DNA from: a virus
DNA length: 26,549 nt
Reading direction: 5' to 3' (one strand)
IMG/VR virus record: IMGVR_UViG_3300030419_002044
Span: 1 to 26,549 of that record
Made by a program: the position numbers and the translations under genes. The notes beneath the pieces are model-generated. The model was not told the origin of the DNA and did not search any database. It saw nothing but the letters and a program-made list of their open reading frames with translations. Of the stretch, positions 6,067-13,998 are shown piece by piece. Position 1 is the first letter of the stretch; the number at the start of each line of letters is the position of its first letter.

Positions 6067-8720
6067 TCTAGTTCTTGTAATTTTCTCATTTCTCTAGCAA
6101 CAATACTCCGTGGGGTAATTCGATAGCCTGGTTCGCCTTCTCTAAGCCCGTGATTGCTTCGTGCATTTGACCCTATGCCTGACATGCGTTTAATCCAGTC
6201 CAAGTCGTCAGTGCCTTCTACTACTGCTTCTTCTTCCATCATATCTCTCATATCGTCTCGTTTTTGCTTTAGATATTCTTTAGTTACTAAACCTTGGTAT
6301 TCGGCCATAATTTCTTCATCTGTTGCGCCATTTGCTATCATTTCTCCAACATGGAGGTCAATGTCTGACATTCTGCCTTCTTCAACATAGTCACTTGCTT
6401 TATCATTTGCAGCGTCTTTAAGCTCTTCAGTACTCATATCTGCGGCATCTTCTTCACTAATACCAAGATAATCTATAAGTTCTTCACGATTCATTGTACT
6501 GATTGGTTGATCTCCAGAGCCACTTTCTTCAACTTCATCACCATATATTTGGTCATATATCTCTTTTGTTTCTGGACCTAAACCATAATCGTTATCTTGG
6601 ATTCTTCTTTCCATCCAGTCTTTAAAAATAAGATTAGCATCACCTTCTGGGTTTTTGTCACCTGCCATACCTAGAGCATCATAAAGATCATCATCACCAA
6701 AGTATTTGCCAAGAACATCCATAGCATCTTGACCTTCGGGTCCTAATGGAATTGGTTGTTTAAGTAACTCTTTTAGTTCTGCGACATCAGCATCTGATTC
6801 TGGGTAACCCCATGTACCTTCTTTAACTGCTTCTTCTTCCACCATACCCAAGTCGTCTAGTCTGTCCATTATGAATTCTACTGGATCACCGTCTCTTGCT
6901 TTTTGTGTACCATATGGCATTTCATCTTGATAGTATTGATATAAATCCATATATAACGCAGAACCCATATCTAAATCTCCAGTTTGCTTCATTTTAGCAA
7001 CATCTTCTGGATGTTTAGCCATAATAGCCATTACTTCATCTGATCCAAATCCTTCTTTAACTGCTTCAACTTCTTCTTCATCACTCTTGTTAAACTCTGC
7101 AATATTATCCATCTCTTCTTCATATGCAGCAAGTGGTTCTTTTGATGCTTCAGCTACTTCGGGTTCTGCACTTTCAGATTTGTTATGCTGTGCTAGATAC
7201 ATCTTTGCAAGATCAACAGCTTTCTTCTTTTGATCGGCAAACACTTCTCCTTTGGATCCAAAATCTTGAGAATCTTGTTGGCCAAAAGGACCTGATTGAC
7301 TGCCAATTTTTTCTGCCATATCAGATGCAAAACCACTGACTTCATCATCTATAGCTCTACTAGCAATATCTACTAAAATCATTTGCAACATTGCACGTTT
7401 ATCTCTAACTTGCATGTTAGGCATCTCGCCAGGAATAAGTCTTAACTCATCAGGCAAATCAAAATCACGTTCTTTGGTTTCTCCACGGTCACCCTTTGGC
7501 ATATTAACATCACCAGAACCGCGGTTTTCAGGTTCTATGCCACTTCCCAGTTCTGTTCGATCGTAGTCACTAGCAACAGAATACCACGTACCAATTTCTT
7601 CACCGTCTTTAATTGCAACAGCGTATTTTGTAATTGGATCTTTCATACTGATGTAATCTTTATAGTCTTCGCTATCCTCAGGTGCTCGTTCTTCTACTTC
7701 TGCACCAGCACTCTTGGCCCACGACACCCACTGTTTATAGTCATGTGTCTCGCCCTGTTTCTTTTCACTTAGTTTCATTGCTTTACTGACTGCGCCGAGA
7801 CTACCTTCTAACTTATCATCAAAAACCTCTCTTGTAAGTTTATGTTTAAGATCATTAATATCGTCATCAGTAACATCTACTTCATAAGGTTGATAATTTT
7901 CAAAATAATCAACATAACCTTTTTGTTTGCTAACACTTTCTAATGTGCTTTTAAGACCATAATATCTGCCAGTAGCTTTTTCAATAATATCTTGTGCATC
8001 CTCGCTTACGTATTCCTGCCTCTTAACTGCCCGGACAAACGACTTTAGCTCGTTCATTTCTGCCATGATCTCTGAAATGTGTGTGCCATATTCATCTTTT
8101 GTGTACCCGCCGTTACTAACGTGCCGAGCCATTGCTCTTGCACCTGGAAGATAATTATTCTCAAACCTGTAACGTTCACCATCGCCGTTCTCAATATAAA
8201 TCGCCTTAATGTTCCTACTTCTAGCACCGCGTCGTTCTTCATCAACTGTGCGAGTATGTTGAACAATAAGTTTTGCACCGTTTAAATCTTGATAGCTTTT
8301 TTGTCTGCTACCGTATAGTTTGCTCTCCATGGCGAGTTCTTCCTCTGTTTTATTCTGTTTAGCAAGAAATTCAAAATCTTTTTTATCCAATCTAGTTTTA
8401 CTGATATTTTTTGATTCATAGTTAAGTAGATTAGCTGTAGAAAATTGCTTTAGCCCGTTTAAAAAGTCATAAAAGCCTTGCCTCGATTCTGCGTCCTGTT
8501 CTGTAACTATATCGTTATTAAAATATACTTTTAAAGCACCTTCATCTACTAGACTTACAACCATACTTCCTAGTTTACTGCCATCGCTCATGTAGTCAAA
8601 CTCAAAAAATACTGCTTCATCAGGTACTAATGTTTGCTGCCCATCATCTCTAGCAAGAGTCAAGTTTTTAGCTGTGCCCTTTATCTTATTAAATAAATCT
8701 TTTGATACTGAATTTGCCAT
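6054..8720 (-). CDS. large acidic virion-type protein, 888 residues
   Basis: 888 residues. The N-terminal half (to about 400) looks folded, with segments such as DEAVFFEFDYMSDG and RRGARSRNIKAIY that I recall in large virion-associated proteins of marine T4-like phages. The C-terminal half is highly acidic and low in complexity, with helix-rich Glu/Asp stretches and a repeated (E)EAVKEG / EEAVVEG motif (at least four copies, between about residues 550 and 860). Those short x-x-E-G/A sites could be prohead-protease processing sites, but this is inference. A late-promoter motif ends seven bases before the ATG and there is no SD, so even this late mRNA appears nearly leaderless. It follows gp17 by 18 bases. 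A head-internal or structural role is likely; the exact role is unknown. Confidence 0.8.
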   Translation of the reverse strand: MANSVSKDLFNKIKGTAKNLTLARDDGQQTLVPDEAVFFEFDYMSDGSKLGSMVVSLVDEGALKVYFNNDIVTEQDAESRQGFYDFLNGLKQFSTANLLNYESKNISKTRLDKKDFEFLAKQNKTEEELAMESKLYGSRQKSYQDLNGAKLIVQHTRTVDEERRGARSRNIKAIYIENGDGERYRFENNYLPGARAMARHVSNGGYTKDEYGTHISEIMAEMNELKSFVRAVKRQEYVSEDAQDIIEKATGRYYGLKSTLESVSKQKGYVDYFENYQPYEVDVTDDDINDLKHKLTREVFDDKLEGSLGAVSKAMKLSEKKQGETHDYKQWVSWAKSAGAEVEERAPEDSEDYKDYISMKDPITKYAVAIKDGEEIGTWYSVASDYDRTELGSGIEPENRGSGDVNMPKGDRGETKERDFDLPDELRLIPGEMPNMQVRDKRAMLQMILVDIASRAIDDEVSGFASDMAEKIGSQSGPFGQQDSQDFGSKGEVFADQKKKAVDLAKMYLAQHNKSESAEPEVAEASKEPLAAYEEEMDNIAEFNKSDEEEVEAVKEGFGSDEVMAIMAKHPEDVAKMKQTGDLDMGSALYMDLYQYYQDEMPYGTQKARDGDPVEFIMDRLDDLGMVEEEAVKEGTWGYPESDADVAELKELLKQPIPLGPEGQDAMDVLGKYFGDDDLYDALGMAGDKNPEGDANLIFKDWMERRIQDNDYGLGPETKEIYDQIYGDEVEESGSGDQPISTMNREELIDYLGISEEDAADMSTEELKDAANDKASDYVEEGRMSDIDLHVGEMIANGATDEEIMAEYQGLVTKEYLKQKRDDMRDMMEEEAVVEGTDDLDWIKRMSGIGSNARSNHGLREGEPGYRITPRSIVAREMRKLQELERAK

Positions 8721-8726
8721 TATATA

Positions 8727-8735
8727 GTATTTATT
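8727..8735 (-). promoter_or_regulatory. T4-late-type promoter of the 888-residue gene
   Basis: AATAAATAC followed by TATATA and the ATG. By T4 geometry the transcript would start about two bases before the start codon, so this would be a near-leaderless late mRNA. Confidence 0.65.
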
Positions 8736-8738
8736 ACT

Positions 8739-10301
8739 TTACATTATTACAAAGGGCAAAGGTTGAATGTCATCTTCCCTATCTCTCATAAATTCATCTA
8801 GCTCAGGGATATAATTCTTTATTTCACTAGCCATACGCACTGCTAGTAATGTTGACATAACAAGATCATCTGTTTCGCCTATTTTTGCAGCATAGCTACT
8901 ACCATTTGCAATAAAACTTTTAAGTTCACCAACTAGTAATTTGCTTTTAACTTTCATTCTATTAGATTCAACAAGGGTTTTTAACTTACTACAATATGTT
9001 AATTTACTACGTTGAGTAGTATTAAACCCTTTTCTAAAACGTCTACTATTTCCATGTGCTTTACTTTCACTGAGAAATATTCCATTAATATTCTCTTCAC
9101 CAACTTCTGCTATACTGATAAGAGCCGCTTCTCCTAACGTATTGTTTTCAACACTGTAGTATATACTGTTTTCTTCTTGAATTTCGTCAGCAATGTACTT
9201 ACATATATTAGTAAGTATATCTATTTGTGTAGGTATAGCACTCTTATTGTGACACCATTCCGCGACTTGTTCCATGCCTGGCGCTTCGTATACTTGGATT
9301 GCCGCAGGATCACCGCCAGTTCCCAAGCTAGGATCAAGTGCAACAAGGTATGTCATACCTTTCTTAGGCATTTTATACCAACGCACTGTGCCTTGTTTTT
9401 GAATAGGATCAATACCAATCATATTAGTTAGTACTAAACTATCAATAAGAGTTTCATCGTCAATGATAAATTCACAGTCATGCTCACGTCTAAAGCGTTC
9501 TTCACCAATTCTTCCTAGTTCTTCTTCTTTCCATTGCTCATCTCTTTCAGGATGTTCATGCCAATAACTGCGAAAGGCTTTGAATCCGTTAATACCAAGA
9601 TCCGTTTCATTACCATGAGTATCAAAACATTTATTAGCCTCTCGCCAAATCAATGCAAACTGATCTTCATCACTATTAGGTGTACTTGTAATAATAGCAT
9701 TACCACCAGTTGCTAGTGTTGGCGAAATACTTGTCCAAAATTCTTTTGCAATACTTGGGCGTACAAACGCAAACTCATCACAGTATAGCAATGAGATGGA
9801 CATGCCGCGTCCAGTATTGTCAGTAGTTGCTTGTGCTACGATGCGACTACCGTTATCAAATTCAATACTTCCTTTGTTATAACTAGTAGCGCCTGCTCTA
9901 ATGTGATTAGGGCATAGTTCGTAAGCATAGCGGATACGTTGCATAATTTCCTGTGCGCCGCTGTACTTGTGGGCTGCAATAAGAATAATACTATCAGGTA
10001 CAAACATGGCTCGCCACAACAAATATCCAGCAGCGGTAGTTGTTTTTCCAGTTTGTCTTGGCATCATATTAATATTAAATCTGTAATTATGATAAGTGTC
10101 TAGTAGGTTTTTTTGAAATTCATATGGACTATATTTAAGTTGCCCTTTGACAGGATGTTGAATAGTAAAAAAATTATTTAAAAAATACATAGGACCAGTC
10201 TTACTATCAGCACATGCAGCAAACTCTTGAATTTGCTCATGAGTATAAGATTCTTGCCTATGGGCTTTTTTAATTAACACTCCGTCTAAGTGAATGCTCA
10301 T
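8739..10301 (-). CDS. gp17: terminase large subunit (gp17), packaging ATPase and nuclease
   Basis: 520 residues, somewhat shorter than T4 gp17 (610). It is the motor that cuts concatemeric DNA and drives it into the prohead. The N-terminal ATPase has Walker A PRQTGKTT (81-88) and Walker B LLYCDEFAF (171-179), with a coupling-type ITSTPNS (204-210). The C-terminal RNase H-fold nuclease has acidic residues at the expected places: Asp323 in ALDPSLGTGGDP, Glu385 in VENN and Asp478/479 in ETDDLVMS. The start overlaps the preceding 80-residue gene as ATGA, so it relies on coupled translation. Its small subunit (gp16) is encoded about 2.4 kb upstream with five genes between, unlike T4 where 16 and 17 adjoin. 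Confidence 0.95.
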   Translation of the reverse strand: MSIHLDGVLIKKAHRQESYTHEQIQEFAACADSKTGPMYFLNNFFTIQHPVKGQLKYSPYEFQKNLLDTYHNYRFNINMMPRQTGKTTTAAGYLLWRAMFVPDSIILIAAHKYSGAQEIMQRIRYAYELCPNHIRAGATSYNKGSIEFDNGSRIVAQATTDNTGRGMSISLLYCDEFAFVRPSIAKEFWTSISPTLATGGNAIITSTPNSDEDQFALIWREANKCFDTHGNETDLGINGFKAFRSYWHEHPERDEQWKEEELGRIGEERFRREHDCEFIIDDETLIDSLVLTNMIGIDPIQKQGTVRWYKMPKKGMTYLVALDPSLGTGGDPAAIQVYEAPGMEQVAEWCHNKSAIPTQIDILTNICKYIADEIQEENSIYYSVENNTLGEAALISIAEVGEENINGIFLSESKAHGNSRRFRKGFNTTQRSKLTYCSKLKTLVESNRMKVKSKLLVGELKSFIANGSSYAAKIGETDDLVMSTLLAVRMASEIKNYIPELDEFMRDREDDIQPLPFVIM

Positions 10302-10540
10302 ACTTTAAATATTTCCTCTACAAAACGTATATTGTCTTTTCTATCTACGTATGATAGATTAACAGACTCGATAACTGCTTCAATTTCCTCATGCCAAAAA
10401 TTAAGGAACGTATGTGTCCTAGGAAATTTGGGTAACCGGTCAGTATATTGCCAAACAAATTCTTGTATTATATTGTTGTAATCAGGCATATAATAATATA
10501 CTTGAAGTGTGGTCAAAGTCTTTTGTTGTAGTATCATCAT
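10298..10540 (-). CDS. unknown small protein coupled to gp17
   Basis: 80 residues; aromatic and acidic (QEFVWQYTDRLPKFPRTHTFLNFWHEEIEAVIE), probably helical. I do not recognise it. Its stop overlaps the gp17 start as ATGA, which ties its translation to the terminase. It is too short for, and unlike, gp16, which I place at 12696-13184. No SD precedes the first ATG; a GTAAATA sequence 13 bases upstream might be a weak late promoter. An alternative start is the Met at residue 18. The terminator at 10558-10592 lies just upstream, so this gene and gp17 may form a unit of their own. A packaging accessory role is only suggested by position. Confidence 0.65.
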   Translation of the reverse strand: MMILQQKTLTTLQVYYYMPDYNNIIQEFVWQYTDRLPKFPRTHTFLNFWHEEIEAVIESVNLSYVDRKDNIRFVEEIFKV

Positions 10541-10557
10541 ATCTATTTACTAAATAT

Positions 10558-10592
10558 AAAAAAGAGGGGAAGAAACTCACTCTTCCCCCCTT
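10558..10592 (-). terminator. intrinsic terminator after the small membrane genes
   Basis: Arms 10562-10573 and 10581-10592 pair over 12 positions with one mismatch around GGGGAAGA/TCTTCCCC, followed on the minus strand by TCTTTTTTAT. It separates the upstream small membrane protein genes from the gp17 unit. Confidence 0.85.
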
Positions 10593-10611
10593 AAAAGTAA
10601 TTGTAAACAAT

Positions 10612-10845
10612 TTATTTACGATTGTATATGTGATACAATACCCAAACTGCTACTAAGCCTACTAGCCCTTGGGCTGAGAAACCTGCAACAATAGTTTGTA
10701 CGTTTCCAATTACGCTTATGTTTGGCCAAAAAGGTATGCCTTGGCCTGAAAAAAGAACTTCAAGCACGATACCTAAAGCTAGTAAACTAACACCAACTTC
10801 AGTTAACCCTTTAGCCCAGCTCTTTATTTTTGTTAAATAATCCAT
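10612..10845 (-). CDS. small two-helix membrane protein, 77 residues
   Basis: 77 residues with two predicted membrane segments, about 17-33 (VGVSLLALGIVLEVLFS) and about 50-72 (TIVAGFSAQGLVGLVAVWVLYHI), a short charged N-terminus and a basic C-terminal YNRK. The SD GAGGAG lies seven bases before the ATG. It follows another tiny membrane protein by 41 bases and ends just before a terminator. Size and topology would fit a class II holin or a virion membrane-contact protein, but there is no family signature, and the lysis genes of this phage are not in the window. Function unknown. Confidence 0.75.
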   Translation of the reverse strand: MDYLTKIKSWAKGLTEVGVSLLALGIVLEVLFSGQGIPFWPNISVIGNVQTIVAGFSAQGLVGLVAVWVLYHIYNRK

Positions 10846-10886
10846 ATTACTCTCCTCATAATCTGGATATCTTTAATTAATTGAAC

Positions 10887-11057
10887 TTAGTTTTCCTTTG
10901 TAATTAAAGCCCACGCCCCATAAGCAAGACCGGCGTATGCTACCCATTTTATAATAGGGCTAGCTATTAAAATAAGTACACTCATTCCAATAACCACACC
11001 ACCGTCCCATGTTGTTCTTTCATTTAGACGATCTTTAATATATGAAATTGCTCCCAT
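10887..11057 (-). CDS. tiny membrane protein, 56 residues
   Basis: 56 residues: an amphipathic, charged N-terminus (MGAISYIKDRLNERTTWDGG) followed by a mostly hydrophobic stretch from about 21 to 52 broken by a Lys (SPIIKWVAYAG), giving one or two membrane segments, and ending TKEN. A strong SD (AAGGAG, then seven bases, then ATG) supports the start. It pairs with the 77-residue membrane gene immediately downstream. About 100 bases without a gene lie upstream (11058-11156); I see no promoter motif there. Function unknown; holin-like or virion-associated roles are possible. Confidence 0.72.
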   Translation of the reverse strand: MGAISYIKDRLNERTTWDGGVVIGMSVLILIASPIIKWVAYAGLAYGAWALITKEN

Positions 11058-11156
11058 ATTCTTTCTCCTTATATTAAGGTATCTTTACCGACAAAGGCCC
11101 ATATATAGCCTAGGCATTGACTCCCGCTTAACTGGATAGGATTACTAATTTTAGTG

Positions 11157-12167
11157 TTAATCGCGTAGACTCTCGACAAAAGCGTCATACTTCTCATAGA
11201 AGTTATCAAAACCTGTATCTTCTGACTCTTCTACTTCTCTAGGTTCTTGATCCATTGGATTATCTGCACCAGCTGCGGCTGGATACATTTTTTTAGGACC
11301 ATTCATGCCGCCACTTAGACCAATCATTTGATCTTCAGTGTCCATATATTCTGGCTCTGGCTCATTAGCATATTCTTCTACTTTCGTCTCGTAGTTTTCA
11401 TAACCTGCTAACTTCATTAAATCTGCTAGTGCTGATACTGGAATTTCAACTGTTTCTTCAACAGCTTCTTCATCTACGATTTCTTCTGCAATGTCATCAT
11501 CTGCCATTGCTTCTTCCTCAATCTCTTCTTCTTGTACTTCAATATCTTCTACAACAAGAGTTTGTGGAGTTTTCATACCAAGAACGCCGCTTTGTCCTGC
11601 TAGTTTAAGGATATCTGACAAGTCATCATAATCTTCCTCAACTTCTTCATGAACTTCTTCTACGTCAGCTTCAGCAGCTTCAGCCAATGCTTGGCGAAAC
11701 GCTGGAACTTCTGTACTTTCCATTACAAGCCAGTTACTTCCATTAGGATCACTGCAATCACAATGACAATCTGATTTTGGTTTATATATCTCATCACCAC
11801 AGTGTTTACAGATCATTTTAGATTCAGAAAGTTCTTCTGACTCACCAACATAATTCCATTTATAAGCACCTGCGCCCATATAACCGCCTCGTTCGTAACC
11901 AGCCATTTCCATTGCGTCATCGCCGTCGATGCCGTTTTCTTCTGCCCACTTCATAATGTAATATGAACGCTGGCTGGGTTTAATTTTAGCAAATCTTGCT
12001 ACTATCGCTGGGTCTGCTTTTGCTTCGTTGACTTCTTCGTCTTCGTACTTCTTTTTCTTCTTACCATATTGACCTTCAGCAGCAGCAATGCCGCGCTGAA
12101 TATCTTCATTGTCGTATCCGCTTTCTGCAATCTCTTTAAGTTTTGCCATTACATCAATCATATGCAT
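11157..12167 (-). CDS. acidic protein with a Cys-rich zinc-ribbon-like segment
   Basis: 336 residues from the chosen start. An SD AAGGA lies before ATGCATATG at 12167, one base after the stop of the upstream gene; a longer frame from 12191 has no SD and overlaps that gene. The N-terminal part is helical, with a basic KKKKK run near 38. Around 120-140 a Cys/His cluster (ICKHCGDEIY...CHCDC) looks like a degenerate zinc ribbon. The rest is dominated by Glu/Asp runs with two similar helical pieces, LSDILKLAGQSG and LADLMKLAGYEN. Possible gp21-type protease sites (VNEA, LSES, VMES) occur. Location between gp16 and gp17 and the acidic composition suggest a head-core or packaged protein; this is inference. 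Confidence 0.72.
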   Translation of the reverse strand: MHMIDVMAKLKEIAESGYDNEDIQRGIAAAEGQYGKKKKKYEDEEVNEAKADPAIVARFAKIKPSQRSYYIMKWAEENGIDGDDAMEMAGYERGGYMGAGAYKWNYVGESEELSESKMICKHCGDEIYKPKSDCHCDCSDPNGSNWLVMESTEVPAFRQALAEAAEADVEEVHEEVEEDYDDLSDILKLAGQSGVLGMKTPQTLVVEDIEVQEEEIEEEAMADDDIAEEIVDEEAVEETVEIPVSALADLMKLAGYENYETKVEEYANEPEPEYMDTEDQMIGLSGGMNGPKKMYPAAAGADNPMDQEPREVEESEDTGFDNFYEKYDAFVESLRD

Positions 12168-12168
12168 T

Positions 12169-12672
12169 TTACTTTTCCTTTGCAAACTCATATTTGCGAG
12201 TCTCTAAATCTTTCAACATGTTCTCGTTGTACTTGTCGCCATAGTGATCGTCTGTGTTAACAGCGTCCCCATCTTTGTATTCGGCGTCTTCAAGTTTAGC
12301 GACATATTCATCGCCTTCCTCTTTAAGAGCTTCCTCTCTAGCAATCTCTTCAGGATGATCTTTATCAATTACTACTAAGTGACTTCCGGGAATTCCAACT
12401 ACCTGACTAATATATTCATAAAGTTGAAAAGCAGTTACAGGATACTGTACATCAGCATCCATAATGTGAACTTCTGCGTTATTAAGTGTTTGGAAATCAG
12501 CTGGGTGCTCTTGAATTGGTGTACGCTTTGGTTTACTTAAACTTTTTAGCTCATATTTTTCAAGGGCTGTTTCTAACTTGTCCAGTGTTTCTTCATTACA
12601 CTCACAAGCAATCTTTAATCTAAACTGATAGGTCTTTTCTGCTTCTGTTAAATATGTTTTCAAACTTTTCAT
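12169..12672 (-). CDS. candidate packaged head protein with capsid-targeting-like N-terminus
   Basis: 167 residues. The N-terminus MKSLKTYLTEA resembles the capsid-targeting sequence of T4 internal proteins (MKTYQEFIAEA), which the gp21 prohead protease removes after the Glu. The middle (about 15-110) looks like a compact alpha/beta domain with two Cys (ACEC), and the tail is acidic. A late-promoter motif CATAAATAC and an SD-like AGGAT precede the ATG, consistent with a late virion gene. It follows gp16 and is one base from the acidic 336-residue gene. Head-core or packaged protein is an inference from the N-terminus and context; the domain itself is not recognised. Confidence 0.7.
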   Translation of the reverse strand: MKSLKTYLTEAEKTYQFRLKIACECNEETLDKLETALEKYELKSLSKPKRTPIQEHPADFQTLNNAEVHIMDADVQYPVTAFQLYEYISQVVGIPGSHLVVIDKDHPEEIAREEALKEEGDEYVAKLEDAEYKDGDAVNTDDHYGDKYNENMLKDLETRKYEFAKEK

Positions 12673-12691
12673 ATTAATATCATCCTATATT

Positions 12692-12700
12692 GTATTTATG
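12692..12700 (-). promoter_or_regulatory. T4-late-type promoter of the 167-residue gene
   Basis: CATAAATAC on the minus strand overlapping the gp16 stop codon. It is followed by AATATAGGATG, so the late transcript would begin right at the SD region, the same spacing as at the gp13 and 465-residue genes. Confidence 0.6.
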
Positions 12701-13184
12701 TGTTTTTGTCCAAAATTTCTTGCAATAAGGTGTTTCTATCCAGTACTACACCGTCTCCATCGTGTGCGTTACCATAGCTTACATCGCCTTTTTTAAGTTC
12801 TAAATTAGCTTTTTTGAGCTGTAAATCTACCATTTTAAGTTTTTTGTTTATTTTATTGGATTTAGCTGTTAATGCTGTGTCTAACATTTTACTAGCATTA
12901 TTAAATATCTCTCCAGCAAATCTAGCTTCTACATTCATACCTAGATCCATTAGATCCTGGAATGTAGATTTTGCTGTATCTGCTATCTCGTCTAATTCTT
13001 TATCGCTAGTTTCCAGATCCCTAACAGTAGGTAGTGCCGCATCAATTTTATCTACTGCCTCTAATGTTTGTTTTATTTCTGGAATGTCTTGTGCAACAGG
13101 TTCTACATCTGTGCCAGCCGCACTGTAATCAACATCGTCTTTAACGTCAGGTAAGTCAAATAAGGATTCAAGTTTTTTTGTCAT
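12696..13184 (-). CDS. gp16: terminase small subunit (gp16)
   Basis: 162 residues, matching T4 gp16 (164). The small terminase recognises viral DNA and regulates the gp17 ATPase and nuclease. The layout fits the family: a short acidic N-terminal tail with LFDLPDV, a central helical hairpin from about 60 to 130 (TAKSTFQDLMDLGMNVEARF, LTAKSNKINKKLKMVDLQLKK), and a C-terminal tail ending LLQEILDKNT. The residue pattern matches marine T4-like gp16 as I remember it. The start has only a weak SD and lies eight bases after gp4. The neighbours gp4 and two head-type acidic proteins fit a head and packaging operon. The separation from gp17 is unusual. An unrelated coiled-coil protein is the main alternative. 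Confidence 0.75.
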   Translation of the reverse strand: MTKKLESLFDLPDVKDDVDYSAAGTDVEPVAQDIPEIKQTLEAVDKIDAALPTVRDLETSDKELDEIADTAKSTFQDLMDLGMNVEARFAGEIFNNASKMLDTALTAKSNKINKKLKMVDLQLKKANLELKKGDVSYGNAHDGDGVVLDRNTLLQEILDKNT

Positions 13185-13192
13185 ATTAATAC

Positions 13193-13627
13193 TTAGCGTT
13201 TACTTCCACCATGAAAAATATCATGTTCTGTAACTATTCTAAAATGCAATCCTTTAAGCCTACACCATTTTGCTGCGGCTTCCCACTTTGCATGATTAAG
13301 AGCAATTTGTAACTTTTCTCTATCTCTTGTCTTTTCTGTAAGTCTAGTTTGACCACTTGGTTTTACTTCTACTAGCTCTGCTCTACGTTTACCTTTTTTA
13401 TCTTGATAAACTAAAACAAAGTCTGGTACATATACACTTTGTTTTCCAGTAAGAGGATTTCTATAAGGTATTTTTATTGATTCACTTGCCCATTGTATAA
13501 CGCTAGGATGATTATCTGCAAACCGCATAAAAGCATGCTCCCAGCTACTTCTGTATCTGGGCTTTTTGTTGCCTGCATACTTTTCTGGATTAGCAACCTC
13601 ATATATACCGTTTGCCCAATTTGCCAT
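13193..13627 (-). CDS. gp4: head completion protein gp4 (nuclease-fold)
   Basis: 144 residues, matching T4 gp4 (about 150; also called gp50/gp65), needed to finish DNA-filled heads before tails attach. It shows the TnsA/PD-(D/E)XK-like layout: Glu30 in SSWEHAF, Asp69 in VPDF and Glu87-Val-Lys89 in ELVEVKP. IQWASESIKIPYRNP and a C-terminal WCRLKGLHFRIVTE are also typical. Because all three acidic/Lys positions are kept, nuclease activity is plausible. The start is one base after the stop of the upstream 122-residue gene. It sits between tail genes and gp16, consistent with a head/neck assembly role. Confidence 0.88.
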   Translation of the reverse strand: MANWANGIYEVANPEKYAGNKKPRYRSSWEHAFMRFADNHPSVIQWASESIKIPYRNPLTGKQSVYVPDFVLVYQDKKGKRRAELVEVKPSGQTRLTEKTRDREKLQIALNHAKWEAAAKWCRLKGLHFRIVTEHDIFHGGSKR

Positions 13628-13628
13628 G

Positions 13629-13997
13629 TTAAGACAGTATTTGTTGTTTTACTCTGGGAGGTACTATTTTATCTTGAACATATCCCAGTAGACTTACACC
13701 GTTCCTACTAAGATTTAAGAACAATGGTATTGATTCTTTAAGGTTAGTGTTATCAAATTGTTCAAGAACATCAGCAGCATATAAGTCTAACTCATTGATA
13801 ACATTAATTAACGCGGCCGTAAGAGCACTTGCCGCTTCTATATTTGATGTACGTGCGACGCAAAAACTTTTAATTAATTCATAATCATTCTCTGATACCT
13901 TTGCCTTAGGTAAAAAATATCCATTAAAGAATTCACTTACTTTCTTATCAACATCGTCGTTAATGTTCACCAATGGTAAGCTAGTATTTTGTGTCAT
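13629..13997 (-). CDS. unknown 122-residue protein between tail and head genes
   Basis: 122 residues, largely helical by composition (YELIKSFCVARTSNIEAASALTAALINVINELD), with an LSRNGVSLLGYVQDKI segment near the end. I do not recognise a family with confidence. The SD GAGGTG lies in the end of the upstream 465-residue tail gene, one base before this ATG, and gp4 follows after one base, so the three are a tight operon. Placement next to tail-tube-fold and gp4 genes suggests a baseplate, neck or head assembly protein; that is inference. Confidence 0.72.
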   Translation of the reverse strand: MTQNTSLPLVNINDDVDKKVSEFFNGYFLPKAKVSENDYELIKSFCVARTSNIEAASALTAALINVINELDLYAADVLEQFDNTNLKESIPLFLNLSRNGVSLLGYVQDKIVPPRVKQQILS

Positions 13998-13998
13998 T

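Noticed and set aside
12168-12191. Longer N-terminus for the 336-residue acidic protein
   Set aside because: It would overlap the upstream gene and has no SD; AAGGA points to 12167.
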